From UBA9653 sp014859835 (GTDB lineage Archaea; Thermoplasmatota; Thermoplasmata; UBA10834): a stretch of 14,248 nt of DNA. The notes beneath the pieces are model-generated. The model saw only the letters and a list, made by a program, of their open reading frames with translations, did not search any database and had not been told where the DNA came from. The stretch lies in contig JACZKW010000034.1 of NCBI GenBank assembly GCA_014859835.1, forward strand, positions 1-14,248. The letters run 5' to 3'. Every line of letters starts with the position of its first letter. Within the stretch, counting starts at the first letter, position 1. Shown here piece after piece: positions 6,586 to 13,672 of the stretch. Position numbers and translations under genes: made by a program.

Positions 6586-7986
6586 TCACTTCTTGTCTGA
6601 CTTCCTGTTGCCTATGAGGAACTCCCAGTCGAATATGCGGGCGATCTCCTCCTTCGTCATGATGCCCTTCTCTATCACGACGTCGTGCACGGTCATGTCC
6701 CGCACCAAAGCCTCCTTCGCGACCTCCGCAGCCTTCATGTAGCCTATGTGGGGCGCGAGGAACGTTGCCAGGGACGGGTTCTTGTCCAGATAGCTCCTGC
6801 ACTTCACCTCGTCCGCTTCTATCCCTGATATGCACTTCTCGATGAACACGGGTATGTAATTGTTGAGGAGAACCATCGATTCGAGCAGGTTGTGCATCAT
6901 GACCGGGTTCATCACATTGAGCTCGAACTGCCCCGCCTGCACGGCCATGGCGACCGCCAGGTCGTTGCCCATTATCTGGAAGCATATCATGTCCATGCAT
7001 TCGGCCATGACAGGGTTGACCTTCCCCGGCATGATGGAGGAACCGGGCTGAGTAGCCGGCAGACGTATCTCGGCCAGGCCCGTTATCGGGCCAGAGTTCA
7101 TCAGCCTGAGGTCGTTGGATATGCGTATCAGCTCGAGCGCGAGGTCCCTCATGCCCCCAGATATGCTCGCGATCCCGAGTCTGCTCTGGAGCGCCTCCCT
7201 CGGGTCCTCGGACTCTATCAGGTTGAGGGCCGTGATGTCCTGCAGGTGCTTCACTACCTGCCTGTGATAGTCTGGATGAGTGTTCGCACCCGTGCCGACC
7301 GCGGTGGCGCCCAATGGGACCTCCTCGAGCAGCTTCAACCTGCCCTTCAATTGATCCCTGGCCTTGTTGATAGCGACGGAGTAAGCCATGAACTCTTGAC
7401 CTAGTGTCACTGGCAGCGCGTCCATCAGGTGCGTCCTGCCGGACTTCAGTACCCGCTCGAACTCCATCCCCTTCTTCACGAAGGACCTGCGGAGCTTCTC
7501 AAGGTTATCCAGCATATCCTGGGCTATTATGAGTATGCACAGCCGCATGGCCGTGGGATAGGTGTCGTTGGTCGACTGGGACATGTTCACATGATCATTT
7601 GGGTGGACCAGGCTGTACTCGCCCTTCTTGCGCCCCATGAGCTCGAGCGCCCTGTTCGCGATGACCTCGTTCATGTTCATGTTGAAGGAGGTGCCGGCGC
7701 CCGCCTGGAAGACGTCCACGACGAACTGGTCGTGCATCTTGCCTGCGAGTATCTCGTCGCACGCAGCGACGATCGCCTCTGAAATGTAAGGTTCCAGCCA
7801 GCCCACATCCATGTTGGCCAGAGCAGCGGCCTTTTTCACCATCGCGTATGCGTTGATGAACTCGGGCCGGGACAGTATGCCGCTGACTGGGAAGTTCTCG
7901 ACAGCTCTCAGGGTCTGTATGCCGTAGTAGGCATCTTCAGGCACTTCCCTCTCTCCGAGGGAATCGCGTTCTCTTCTCGTGTTCAT
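6586..7986 (-). CDS. aspA: Aspartate ammonia-lyase (aspartase)
   Basis: A 466-residue member of the aspartase/fumarase superfamily, of normal length. It converts L-aspartate to fumarate and ammonia, reversibly. It tracks aspartase throughout: 'REVPEDAYYGIQTLRAVENF' near the N-terminus, 'GAGTSFNMNMNEVIANRALELMG' around 96-118, 'STND' (138-141), 'GRTHLMDALPVTLGQEF' (183-199) and the signature GSSIMPGKVNP (315-325) with the catalytic-loop serine at 317. The first of these and 'AACDE' favour aspartase over fumarase, though class II fumarase is the main alternative. ATG 7986 has an AGGT-type site about 10 bases upstream, inside a small GACC/GGTC hairpin (7996-8008). A TATA-like element lies at 8041-8050. 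It heads the minus-strand metabolic cluster and is 101 bases ahead of the LsrF-like gene, which has its own promoter. It may feed fumarate to central metabolism. Confidence 0.9.
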   Translation of the reverse strand: MNTRRERDSLGEREVPEDAYYGIQTLRAVENFPVSGILSRPEFINAYAMVKKAAALANMDVGWLEPYISEAIVAACDEILAGKMHDQFVVDVFQAGAGTSFNMNMNEVIANRALELMGRKKGEYSLVHPNDHVNMSQSTNDTYPTAMRLCILIIAQDMLDNLEKLRRSFVKKGMEFERVLKSGRTHLMDALPVTLGQEFMAYSVAINKARDQLKGRLKLLEEVPLGATAVGTGANTHPDYHRQVVKHLQDITALNLIESEDPREALQSRLGIASISGGMRDLALELIRISNDLRLMNSGPITGLAEIRLPATQPGSSIMPGKVNPVMAECMDMICFQIMGNDLAVAMAVQAGQFELNVMNPVMMHNLLESMVLLNNYIPVFIEKCISGIEADEVKCRSYLDKNPSLATFLAPHIGYMKAAEVAKEALVRDMTVHDVVIEKGIMTKEEIARIFDWEFLIGNRKSDKK

Positions 7987-8036
7987 GGTAATCGCGACCT
8001 AGAAGGTCAGATAAGGCGTCGTGAAGAATCAGGATG

Positions 8037-8050
8037 CACCGTATTTCTAG
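8037..8050 (-). promoter_or_regulatory. Candidate TATA promoter of aspA
   Basis: On the minus strand CTAGAAATACGGTG (8050-8037) lies about 55-60 bases before the aspA ATG. It differs at one position from CTATAAATACGGTG before the LsrF-like gene. The TATA core has one G instead of T, so it should be weaker. Transcription would start near 8019. Confidence 0.5.
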
Positions 8051-8077
8051 CTTGCTCACGAAAAGACACATCGTCAC

Positions 8078-8087
8078 GTGTGCACAC
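8078..8087. promoter_or_regulatory. Palindrome in the aspA/osmC divergent intergenic region
   Basis: GTGTGCACAC is a perfect 10-base palindrome in the 157-base region between the divergent aspA and OsmC-like genes. It sits upstream of both likely promoters, where a shared regulator could bind. No clear TATA box for the OsmC-like gene was found; the T-rich stretch at 8106-8112 is the only weak candidate. Confidence 0.25.
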
Positions 8088-8143
8088 ACAAGCACGGGGA
8101 AAAGTCTTTTTCGCATACGACGATTATCAGATGAGGGCGTCAA

Positions 8144-8569
8144 TTGAACGAGAAACTGCACGTTCATCTGAGGAACAAGGGTGGATACAAGTTCGAGATA
8201 AGCTTCGACGAATGGGACAAGGGCACCATCCGGATGGACGAGCCCGCTCCGTTAGGCGAGGGGTCCGCCCCGAATGCGAACATGATGCTCGCATCGGCGA
8301 TCGGGCATTGCCTGAGCGCTAGCCTGCTGTTCTGCCTGAGCAAGTCCCGGGTAGACGCGAAAGATGTCGAAACGGATGTGGAAACGACACTTATTAGGGA
8401 CGAGAGGAGTCGTTGGAGGATTGACGGGATTAAGGTCATGATGAAGCCTACCGTTGGCGAACATGACCGAGAAAAATTAAAGCGCTGCCTGACGATGTTC
8501 GAGGATTTCTGCATAGTAACCGCGAGTGTTAGACAGGGCATCAAGGTCGATGTTGAGATAAGGGAGTAA
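8144..8569 (+). CDS. OsmC/Ohr family peroxide-handling protein
   Basis: A 141-residue OsmC-family protein. Members reduce organic hydroperoxides using a reactive cysteine pair, with electrons from thiols. 'PNANMMLASAIGHCLSASLLFCLSK' (split over 43-67) carries the first cysteine, Cys56, at the start of the central helix, and 'DFCIVTASVRQGI' (121-133) carries the second, Cys123. The start is taken as TTG 8144, since GAGGG lies 6 bases upstream (8133-8137), an in-frame TGA lies at 8132-8134 and no suitable ATG exists before the conserved part. It is the first gene of a plus-strand group and the disulfide oxidoreductase follows after 23 bases, which fits as an electron partner. Whether it is a true peroxidase or a YhfA-type relative of unknown role is not settled. 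Confidence 0.85.
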   Translation: MNEKLHVHLRNKGGYKFEISFDEWDKGTIRMDEPAPLGEGSAPNANMMLASAIGHCLSASLLFCLSKSRVDAKDVETDVETTLIRDERSRWRIDGIKVMMKPTVGEHDREKLKRCLTMFEDFCIVTASVRQGIKVDVEIRE

Positions 8570-8592
8570 TCACCATAGGAGGAAGGAGTTCG

Positions 8593-9261
8593 ATGACGAT
8601 GATGAAGGACAAGGAGAGGGAGTTCCTCACGAAGGAATTCTCGCAGAAGCTCGTAGACGAAGTCAGATTGATCGTGTTCACCCAGGACACGCCCTGCGTG
8701 TACTGCAGGGAGACGGTGGACCTCGCCAACGAACTGGCGGATGCATCTCCGAAGCTGAAGGTCGAAGTCTATGACTTCATAAGGGACCAGATGAAGGCCA
8801 AGGAGCTGAGGATAGACAAGATACCGGCCATGGCGGTCATAGGTCGGAAGGACTATGGGATCAGGTTCTATGGCATACCGTCAGGATACGAGTTCAACTC
8901 CCTCGTGGGTGCTATCATGGACGTATCGCGCGGGGAGAGCGGCCTCTCTCAGAAGTCCAAGGATTCTCTCAAGGGCCTGGACCAGGTTATATCCATACAG
9001 GTGTTCGTCACCCCAACATGCCCGTACTGCCCGTCCTCGGTCAGGTTGGCGCATAAGATGGCGATAGAGAGCGACATGGTGTGGGCAGATATGATCGAGG
9101 CTAACGAGTTCATACCTCTCGCGCAGAAGCATGCGGTCTCGGGCGTGCCGAAGATCATAATAAATGAAAAGTTCGAGATCGCTGGAGCGGTGCCTGAAGA
9201 CATACTCGTGGCGCACGTGGTACATGCAGCTACGCACAGGGAGCCTCTTCAACCGAGATAG
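8593..9261 (+). CDS. Protein disulfide oxidoreductase, two thioredoxin-fold domains (glutaredoxin-like)
   Basis: A 222-residue cytoplasmic protein of two thioredoxin folds, as in archaeal and thermophile PDO proteins (usually about 220-240 residues). The N-terminal domain (about 20-112) has active site CVYC (35-38) and the C-terminal domain (about 132-215) CPYC (143-146). Matching cis-proline sites are 'KIPAM' (Pro78) and 'GVPKI' (Pro186). Such proteins exchange disulfides in proteins or pass electrons to peroxidases and reductases. ATG 8593 follows a strong GGAGGAAGGAG purine stretch (about 8579-8587). It lies 23 bases after the OsmC-like gene and 27 before the next gene, so one transcript is likely. 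The TAG stop is followed by an in-frame open stretch into the next gene, probably by chance. Confidence 0.92.
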   Translation: MTMMKDKEREFLTKEFSQKLVDEVRLIVFTQDTPCVYCRETVDLANELADASPKLKVEVYDFIRDQMKAKELRIDKIPAMAVIGRKDYGIRFYGIPSGYEFNSLVGAIMDVSRGESGLSQKSKDSLKGLDQVISIQVFVTPTCPYCPSSVRLAHKMAIESDMVWADMIEANEFIPLAQKHAVSGVPKIIINEKFEIAGAVPEDILVAHVVHAATHREPLQPR

Positions 9262-9288
9262 TACTGCACGGAAGGCACGGTCATCCCC

Positions 9289-9849
9289 ATGAACGGTTCT
9301 GACACATCCAATGACAGGTTGAACGAGGTGCTGGCGCTGCTGTCGTCCATGAAGGGCGTCAGGAACGCATTCTACCTTGACGGCAAGCTCAGGGCAGGCC
9401 TCGACAGGGTAGAGAGGGACATGGCAGCGAATGGACCCCTAGCAGTATTGAACCAAGGGGTGTTGGACTGCATCGGCAGGGGGCATGTGGCATGCATCGT
9501 CAAGGACAAGACATTCAGGCCGCCCCCGCACGCGACCGTCCTGCTGATGGATTCGGATGGCACAGTCATGGGCAGGGAGCTGCTCCCGGGAGAGGAGGCG
9601 GAGGAGCAGCCTGGAAAGAAGATCCTGTACCTCGGCAAGGATTTCGTCATGTACTATGACGGAAGGTCGGGCAGAGACGCCAAGTTCGTGCTCCCGCCAG
9701 TGCCGTTCAGGGAGATCGACGATCTGCCATTCACATCGGATGTTGTCTCATCCAGCCCGTCCACCATGAGTGATCTGCTCATACGCAGGACCATAGGCCT
9801 CGACGACGACCCCAAGCTGGCGACGGTCCTGATCGGATTCGACCTGTAG
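9289..9849 (+). CDS. Uncharacterised protein in the redox operon
   Basis: A 186-residue acidic soluble protein with no signal peptide or membrane segment, which I do not recognise. A predicted N-terminal helical part (1-60) leads into 'GVLDCIGRGHVACIVKDK' with Cys61 and Cys69. Then come beta-rich segments ('HATVLLMDSDGTVMGRELLPG', 'KKILYLGKDFVMYYDGRSG') and a proline-rich 'VLPPVPF'. The frame is a convincing gene by its codon use, which resembles its neighbours, and by its position 27 bases after the disulfide oxidoreductase. The ribosome site is poor, so translation may be coupled to the gene upstream. The two cysteines could be a target of that enzyme; this is inference only. Confidence 0.75.
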   Translation: MNGSDTSNDRLNEVLALLSSMKGVRNAFYLDGKLRAGLDRVERDMAANGPLAVLNQGVLDCIGRGHVACIVKDKTFRPPPHATVLLMDSDGTVMGRELLPGEEAEEQPGKKILYLGKDFVMYYDGRSGRDAKFVLPPVPFREIDDLPFTSDVVSSSPSTMSDLLIRRTIGLDDDPKLATVLIGFDL

Positions 9850-9970
9850 ACAGGGATGGAGCATTCCTCGGTCAGCGATTATCGTAGCAGCATGTCGAGC
9901 ATGGATGGTCCGATGACACTTTTCGTAAGAAGAAGAGCGTTTTGCCGAAGCTCATACGAACGGTCCACTG

Positions 9971-10002
9971 TTTTTTAGAAGGATTCCAGGGGGAATCCCT
10001 TC
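9971..10002 (+). terminator. T-run and adjacent hairpin downstream of the redox operon
   Basis: TTTTTT (9971-9976) followed by GAAGGATTCC-AGGG-GGAATCCCTTC (9978-10002), a 10-bp stem with one bulged C and a 4-base loop. Archaeal termination depends mainly on U-runs, so the T6 could end the OsmC operon transcript; the hairpin may instead affect the gdhA promoter region. A looser inverted pair TTCGTA (9922-9927) / TACGAA (9955-9960) lies just before. Nothing else is seen in 9850-10046. Confidence 0.4.
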
Positions 10003-10046
10003 GAAAATAGGAACGCACTCGCCGAGAATCGTGAGTATATGCAGAA

Positions 10047-10056
10047 CCTTTAAATC
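10047..10056 (+). promoter_or_regulatory. TATA-box promoter of gdhA
   Basis: CCTTTAAATC with core TTTAAATC, about 80 bases before the gdhA ATG. Transcription would start near 10078, leaving a leader of about 55 bases that contains a GGTG ribosome site (10125-10128), 5 bases before the ATG. Confidence 0.55.
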
Positions 10057-10133
10057 GCTTCTGAACATGCACTTTTATGCTCAGCCGCAACTAGAAAGCG
10101 CAGTATGCGGCAAGAGAGGCCAATGGTGTTAGA

Positions 10134-11387
10134 ATGGCAGCTAAAGTGAATCCGTTTGAAGAAATGAAAAAGATGGTCGGCAAGGCCGGTAAGGCACTGG
10201 GTCTCGACCAGGGCATGATCGACGTTCTGAGGAGTCCGAAGAGGGAACTCACCGTGAACTTCCCGGTCAAGATGGACGATGGAACGGTCAAGGTTTTCAC
10301 TGGATACAGGGTCCAGCACAACGAAGCGAGGGGACCCTACAAGGGCGGTATAAGATACCACCAGCAGGTGGACATCGATGAGGTCAGGGCTCTGTCCTCG
10401 TGGATGACCTGGAAGACCGCGACTGTCAACATCCCCTACGGTGGAGCGAAGGGCGGAATCATCGCCAACCCGAAGGAGATGTCCGTTGGCGAGATCGAGA
10501 GGATGACGAGGAGATACGCATCCGAGATATCGATCATCATCGGCCCTGAGAAGGACATACCTGCACCCGATGTCAACACAGGCGGGCGCGAGATGGCCTG
10601 GATCATGGACACATACAGCATGATGAAGGGATACGCAGTACCCGGCGTCGTCACAGGGAAGCCAAGAGAGCTCGGTGGATCGCTCGGCAGGCCCGAGGCG
10701 ACATCCAGAGGTCTCGTGTTCACCGTCAGAGAGGCCGCGAAGAAGACCGGCATGAACCTGAAGGGCGCGACCGTGGCCGTCCAGGGATACGGCAATGTCG
10801 GTGCGTTCGCACACATGCTCATCGAGAGGGACTTCGGCTCCAAGGTCATCGCTGTGTCCGACTCGAAGGGCGGCATCATCAACGAGAACGGTCTGAAGTA
10901 CAGTGAGGTCGTGGCACACAAGAAGAAGACTGGCAGCGTGATCGGGTTCCCCGGCTCGAAGCCGATCTCGAACGAAGCGATACTCGAGCTCAAGGTCGAT
11001 GTGCTGTTGCCATGCGCTCTCGAGAACGTCATCACCAAGGAGAACGCGGACAAGATCAAGGCCAAGATCTCCGGTGAGGGCGCGAACGGTCCGACGACCT
11101 TCGAGGCAGACGCCATCATGTTCAAGAACGGCGTCCTCGTGCTCCCTGACATCCTGGCGAACGCCGGTGGTGTGACTGTATCCTACTTCGAGTGGGTCCA
11201 GAACAACTACAACTACTACTGGACCGAGGAAGAGGTCAACACGCGCCTTGACCAGATCATAACCAAGGCATTCCACGAAGTCTGGGACATGAAGGAGAAG
11301 CAAAAGTGCAACATGAGGGACGCAGCGTACCTCGTCGCAGTGAAGAGGGTCGCTGACGCAACGAAGCTCAGAGGCTTCTACCCGTAA
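10134..11387 (+). CDS. gdhA: Glutamate dehydrogenase
   Basis: A 417-residue Glu/Leu/Phe/Val dehydrogenase of standard archaeal length. It converts glutamate reversibly to 2-oxoglutarate and ammonia with NAD(P). N-terminal domain: 'GPYKGGIRYH' (68-76, Lys70), Lys94 in 'MTWKTA', 'PYGGAKGGI' (101-109, catalytic Lys106) and 'PAPDVNTG' (143-150, catalytic Asp146). Rossmann domain: 'VQGYGNVG' (216-223) and 'AVSDSKG' with Asp243. Coenzyme preference cannot be called safely. Glutamate rather than leucine or valine is inferred from overall likeness to archaeal GdhA. It stands alone with its own TATA box, a GGTG ribosome site and a strong terminator, as expected for a highly expressed gene; the runs of GAG, AAG and GTC codons agree. 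Together with aspartase nearby it links amino acids to central metabolism and ammonia. Confidence 0.96.
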   Translation: MAAKVNPFEEMKKMVGKAGKALGLDQGMIDVLRSPKRELTVNFPVKMDDGTVKVFTGYRVQHNEARGPYKGGIRYHQQVDIDEVRALSSWMTWKTATVNIPYGGAKGGIIANPKEMSVGEIERMTRRYASEISIIIGPEKDIPAPDVNTGGREMAWIMDTYSMMKGYAVPGVVTGKPRELGGSLGRPEATSRGLVFTVREAAKKTGMNLKGATVAVQGYGNVGAFAHMLIERDFGSKVIAVSDSKGGIINENGLKYSEVVAHKKKTGSVIGFPGSKPISNEAILELKVDVLLPCALENVITKENADKIKAKISGEGANGPTTFEADAIMFKNGVLVLPDILANAGGVTVSYFEWVQNNYNYYWTEEEVNTRLDQIITKAFHEVWDMKEKQKCNMRDAAYLVAVKRVADATKLRGFYP

Positions 11388-11413
11388 TAGCACAAACCAG
11401 AATGAAACTCAAA

Positions 11414-11450
11414 CCATCCGGGAATATCCCGGGTGGCATACATGTTTTTT
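11414..11450 (+). terminator. Hairpin plus T-run terminator of gdhA
   Basis: CCATCCGGGA-ATA-TCCCGGGTGG (11414-11436) gives a 10-bp stem with one T-G wobble and a 3-base loop, followed after 8 bases by TTTTTT (11445-11450). It starts 27 bases after the gdhA stop. The opposite strand lacks a T-run at the matching place, so it serves gdhA rather than the convergent beta-helix gene. Confidence 0.75.
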
Positions 11451-11462
11451 CATATCCACGCT

Positions 11463-12764
11463 TCAGGGCGACCAAGGCGCCATGAGTGGGTACGGGTCCA
11501 TTGTGTACGGCAATCCAGCGATCGTCTCCTGGATCATAAACGGAGTATCGGCGATGCCGTCGGCGCCTTGGATGTTCTGGTATGGGCCGCTGCAATAGTC
11601 CCCCATGTGGGCATATGTGGCCCAATAGTTGCCGCCTGAAGGATATCCGAAGGAGAAATTCACCCAGTCGACAGGATCACCAATCCCGACCCATGTGACC
11701 GTGACCATGGAGGAGTCAATATTGAGGAAATTGTTGTGCACGACGGTGATGTTCACATAGGACTCAGGAACATCTAGATGCAACATGGATTCGCCTATGA
11801 AATCATTCTCGGCCACGACGATCTCGTCGCTATGACGCATGCATGTAGAGGTATTGATACCGCTCGACCGCACCAGCGCCACCCCAATCGAGTCGTTGAT
11901 CTCAATGCCGATCCCACAATTGGCCATGTAGACATCGGATATTGCGATGTCGGAACATTGCAGGATGGTGATCGGACGGGGCAAGTACTCGAAGGATAGG
12001 TTGGAGAGTCTGATATCAGTGCAACCAAGGAGTATGATCTGACCGAAAGCCTGGGAATCATAGTGGATGGCGGATTCATTGACCCGGAATAGGAATGGGA
12101 AGCCACCCACGGAGTTGCTGCTGTCAATCGACAGTGACCGCAACTGGCCCTCATCCAGTTCATGCAAGTCGAAGGTTGCGTTCTTGAGGGAATTGTCAGT
12201 GACCGAGATTGACTTGCATGCAACGAACTCCACTGTAGAGGAATATGGATAGAAGGGTCCGATACCGATGAGTAGGTTGTCTCTCAGACAAATTTCCGAG
12301 CAACCGCTGAGCGAGCATATCCTGAATGAGGAGACAATCTCGTTTCTCCTGAGCGTCACATCCGAGCTATCGCCGATGTATACGCCGTTGCAGCATTCGA
12401 TGGTGCAGTGTTCTATCGTCAGGTTCGTGCAATTGGCAATCGATATTCCGCAAAAGGAGGAGGGCGATACTGCGTAGGAGGGGTTCTGTGAGCCGATTAT
12501 GGTCAGATTCCTGACGATTATGTGTGCTCTGGTATTCTCGATGGCCACGGCGTAATAATCCTGGATGATCTCCCACCCCTCAATCACGTAGGGATCGGAT
12601 TCTGTCCCGGACCCGCTGACGACACCATCGGTCTCGTCAATATATGCGTCCCCCTGAATCACTATGGGTCCGTGCTCGTTGGATTTCCAGAGGTAAGAAA
12701 TCACCAGGATTGACACAAGCATTGCCGATATCAGCACGACCAGCGCCACCATCATCTTTCGCAT
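11463..12764 (-). CDS. Secreted or membrane-anchored NosD-like right-handed beta-helix protein
   Basis: A 433-residue protein with a single N-terminal hydrophobic segment (about 4-25, after 'MRK') that is a signal peptide or membrane anchor, so the rest should face outside. The 'SGSGTESDPYVIEGW' entry motif, many short repeats of the NosD/parallel beta-helix type ('GISIANCTNLTIEHC', 'GVYIGDSSDVTLRRNEI', 'VEFVACKSISVTDNSL') and the end segment 'SGGNYWATYAHMGDYCSG' with 'GIADTPFMI' and 'DPYPLM' are typical of archaeal surface NosD-like proteins. True NosD serves copper delivery to nitrous oxide reductase; no nos genes are here, so a surface or carbohydrate-related role is more likely. It has many cysteines for a secreted protein. 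A TATA-like AGTATTATGA (12801-12810) and GGATGG upstream of the ATG suggest its own promoter. Confidence 0.87.
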   Translation of the reverse strand: MRKMMVALVVLISAMLVSILVISYLWKSNEHGPIVIQGDAYIDETDGVVSGSGTESDPYVIEGWEIIQDYYAVAIENTRAHIIVRNLTIIGSQNPSYAVSPSSFCGISIANCTNLTIEHCTIECCNGVYIGDSSDVTLRRNEIVSSFRICSLSGCSEICLRDNLLIGIGPFYPYSSTVEFVACKSISVTDNSLKNATFDLHELDEGQLRSLSIDSSNSVGGFPFLFRVNESAIHYDSQAFGQIILLGCTDIRLSNLSFEYLPRPITILQCSDIAISDVYMANCGIGIEINDSIGVALVRSSGINTSTCMRHSDEIVVAENDFIGESMLHLDVPESYVNITVVHNNFLNIDSSMVTVTWVGIGDPVDWVNFSFGYPSGGNYWATYAHMGDYCSGPYQNIQGADGIADTPFMIQETIAGLPYTMDPYPLMAPWSP

Positions 12765-12861
12765 ATCATTCCATCCTTCGCAGATGATAACCCAACGGCG
12801 TCATAATACTGAGTCTCTGTTGCAGTCCTACGCTAGAGAGGGCCGAACGATCCACTCCGGC

Positions 12862-13647
12862 CTATCGCAGTTTTCTGACTCTCCGCTCGATTATGCTCTT
12901 GATCTTCTCGAACGAGGGTGGAGGTCCTGTGCGGATTTGTTTGCCATCTACGAACAGGGCTTCGCCGATGCCCCACTCCAGAAATGTATTCCGATCCAAG
13001 GTATCGATGTGTTCGAACCTCACTCTGTCGCCGCATATAGCTGCGGCACGTTTTGCACGCTCATGGACCAAGTTCTGAGCAGCGCACCATCCGCTGTTGA
13101 AGGATGTGACGACGACCGTTCCATCTTGAGGGACGGGCTTATTCCTCGTACTTATCCACTTCGGTGGTTTGGCATCACCTGAGAAGGGTTTCCAAAGCAG
13201 CACGCTCGGTCCGACCTTATCTACCTTTGAATAGCCGTGCTTCTTGAACCAAGAGGCACGCATCCAGAACGGCAATGACAACCCCCAGGCGACCATGCCT
13301 CCAGAGCCAAGCGACCGGACATCGACCTCGGCCGCCTTCAGAAGCGCCGACCCCATCCCCTTGCCCTGAAAATTGCCTCGCCCCTGTCTGTATCCGTGGA
13401 CCCAGATGCAGTTGATGAAATGGAGCCCCGCCCCTTCGGCGTTGGATTGTTCAATCGGCAGGTACTGGATCATACCCCCGATGACGCCTTTATCGTCTAT
13501 TGCCACCTTTGCCCGCAGACCATTCTCGGACATCCTGGCGAACCAAGCTTCCCTACGACTGCCAGATTCAGCCATTTCGTCGGACCAGTCCTCTAGGCAT
13601 TTGAAGAATAATTGCTCATCAGCCTTGTCGAGATCGCGTATCTCCAT
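12862..13647 (-). CDS. GNAT acetyltransferase with C-terminal YoaP-like thioredoxin-fold domain
   Basis: A 261-residue two-domain protein. Residues 1-155 form a GNAT fold that uses acetyl-CoA; its pyrophosphate loop is QGKGMGSALL (94-103), matching Q/RxxGxG/A. Residues 175-261 match the YoaP-like domain known from GNAT proteins: 'FNSGWCAAQN' (183-191) has a single cysteine (Cys188) where thioredoxins have CxxC, and 'EWGIGEALFVDGKQIRTGPPP' (224-244) is characteristic. The acceptor substrate is unknown. ATG 13647 is chosen since GGTG lies 7 bases upstream; an in-frame TTG at 13668 would add 7 residues and leave only 4 bases after hisS. It lies 25 bases after hisS on the same strand, so cotranscription is likely. 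Confidence 0.88.
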   Translation of the reverse strand: MEIRDLDKADEQLFFKCLEDWSDEMAESGSRREAWFARMSENGLRAKVAIDDKGVIGGMIQYLPIEQSNAEGAGLHFINCIWVHGYRQGRGNFQGKGMGSALLKAAEVDVRSLGSGGMVAWGLSLPFWMRASWFKKHGYSKVDKVGPSVLLWKPFSGDAKPPKWISTRNKPVPQDGTVVVTSFNSGWCAAQNLVHERAKRAAAICGDRVRFEHIDTLDRNTFLEWGIGEALFVDGKQIRTGPPPSFEKIKSIIERRVRKLR

Positions 13648-13672
13648 CGTGATACACCACAGGCACAATACA

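Noticed and set aside
6485..7000. An upstream extension of the LsrF-like frame to 7000 (435 residues in all)
   Set aside because: The extra N-terminus is arginine- and histidine-rich, lies antiphase over aspA on the same strand and resembles no aldolase. A ribosome site and TATA box support the start at 6484.
2402..7986. A complete lsr-type AI-2 operon
   Set aside because: Only an LsrF-like gene is present; no kinase, LsrG isomerase, ABC transporter or LsrR repressor is seen.
9872..10090. A 72-codon minus-strand frame in the gdhA upstream region
   Set aside because: It has no ribosome site, no recognisable protein character, and covers the hairpin and the gdhA TATA box.
10050..11393. A 447-codon open frame on the minus strand opposite gdhA
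   Set aside because: It is a shadow of a strongly biased high-GC gene; gdhA on the plus strand has every catalytic motif, and the antisense protein is low-complexity.
11463..12764. A true NosD copper protein for denitrification
   Set aside because: No nosZ, nosF, nosY or nosL neighbour exists, and the beta-helix with a GGNYW end is shared by many archaeal surface proteins.
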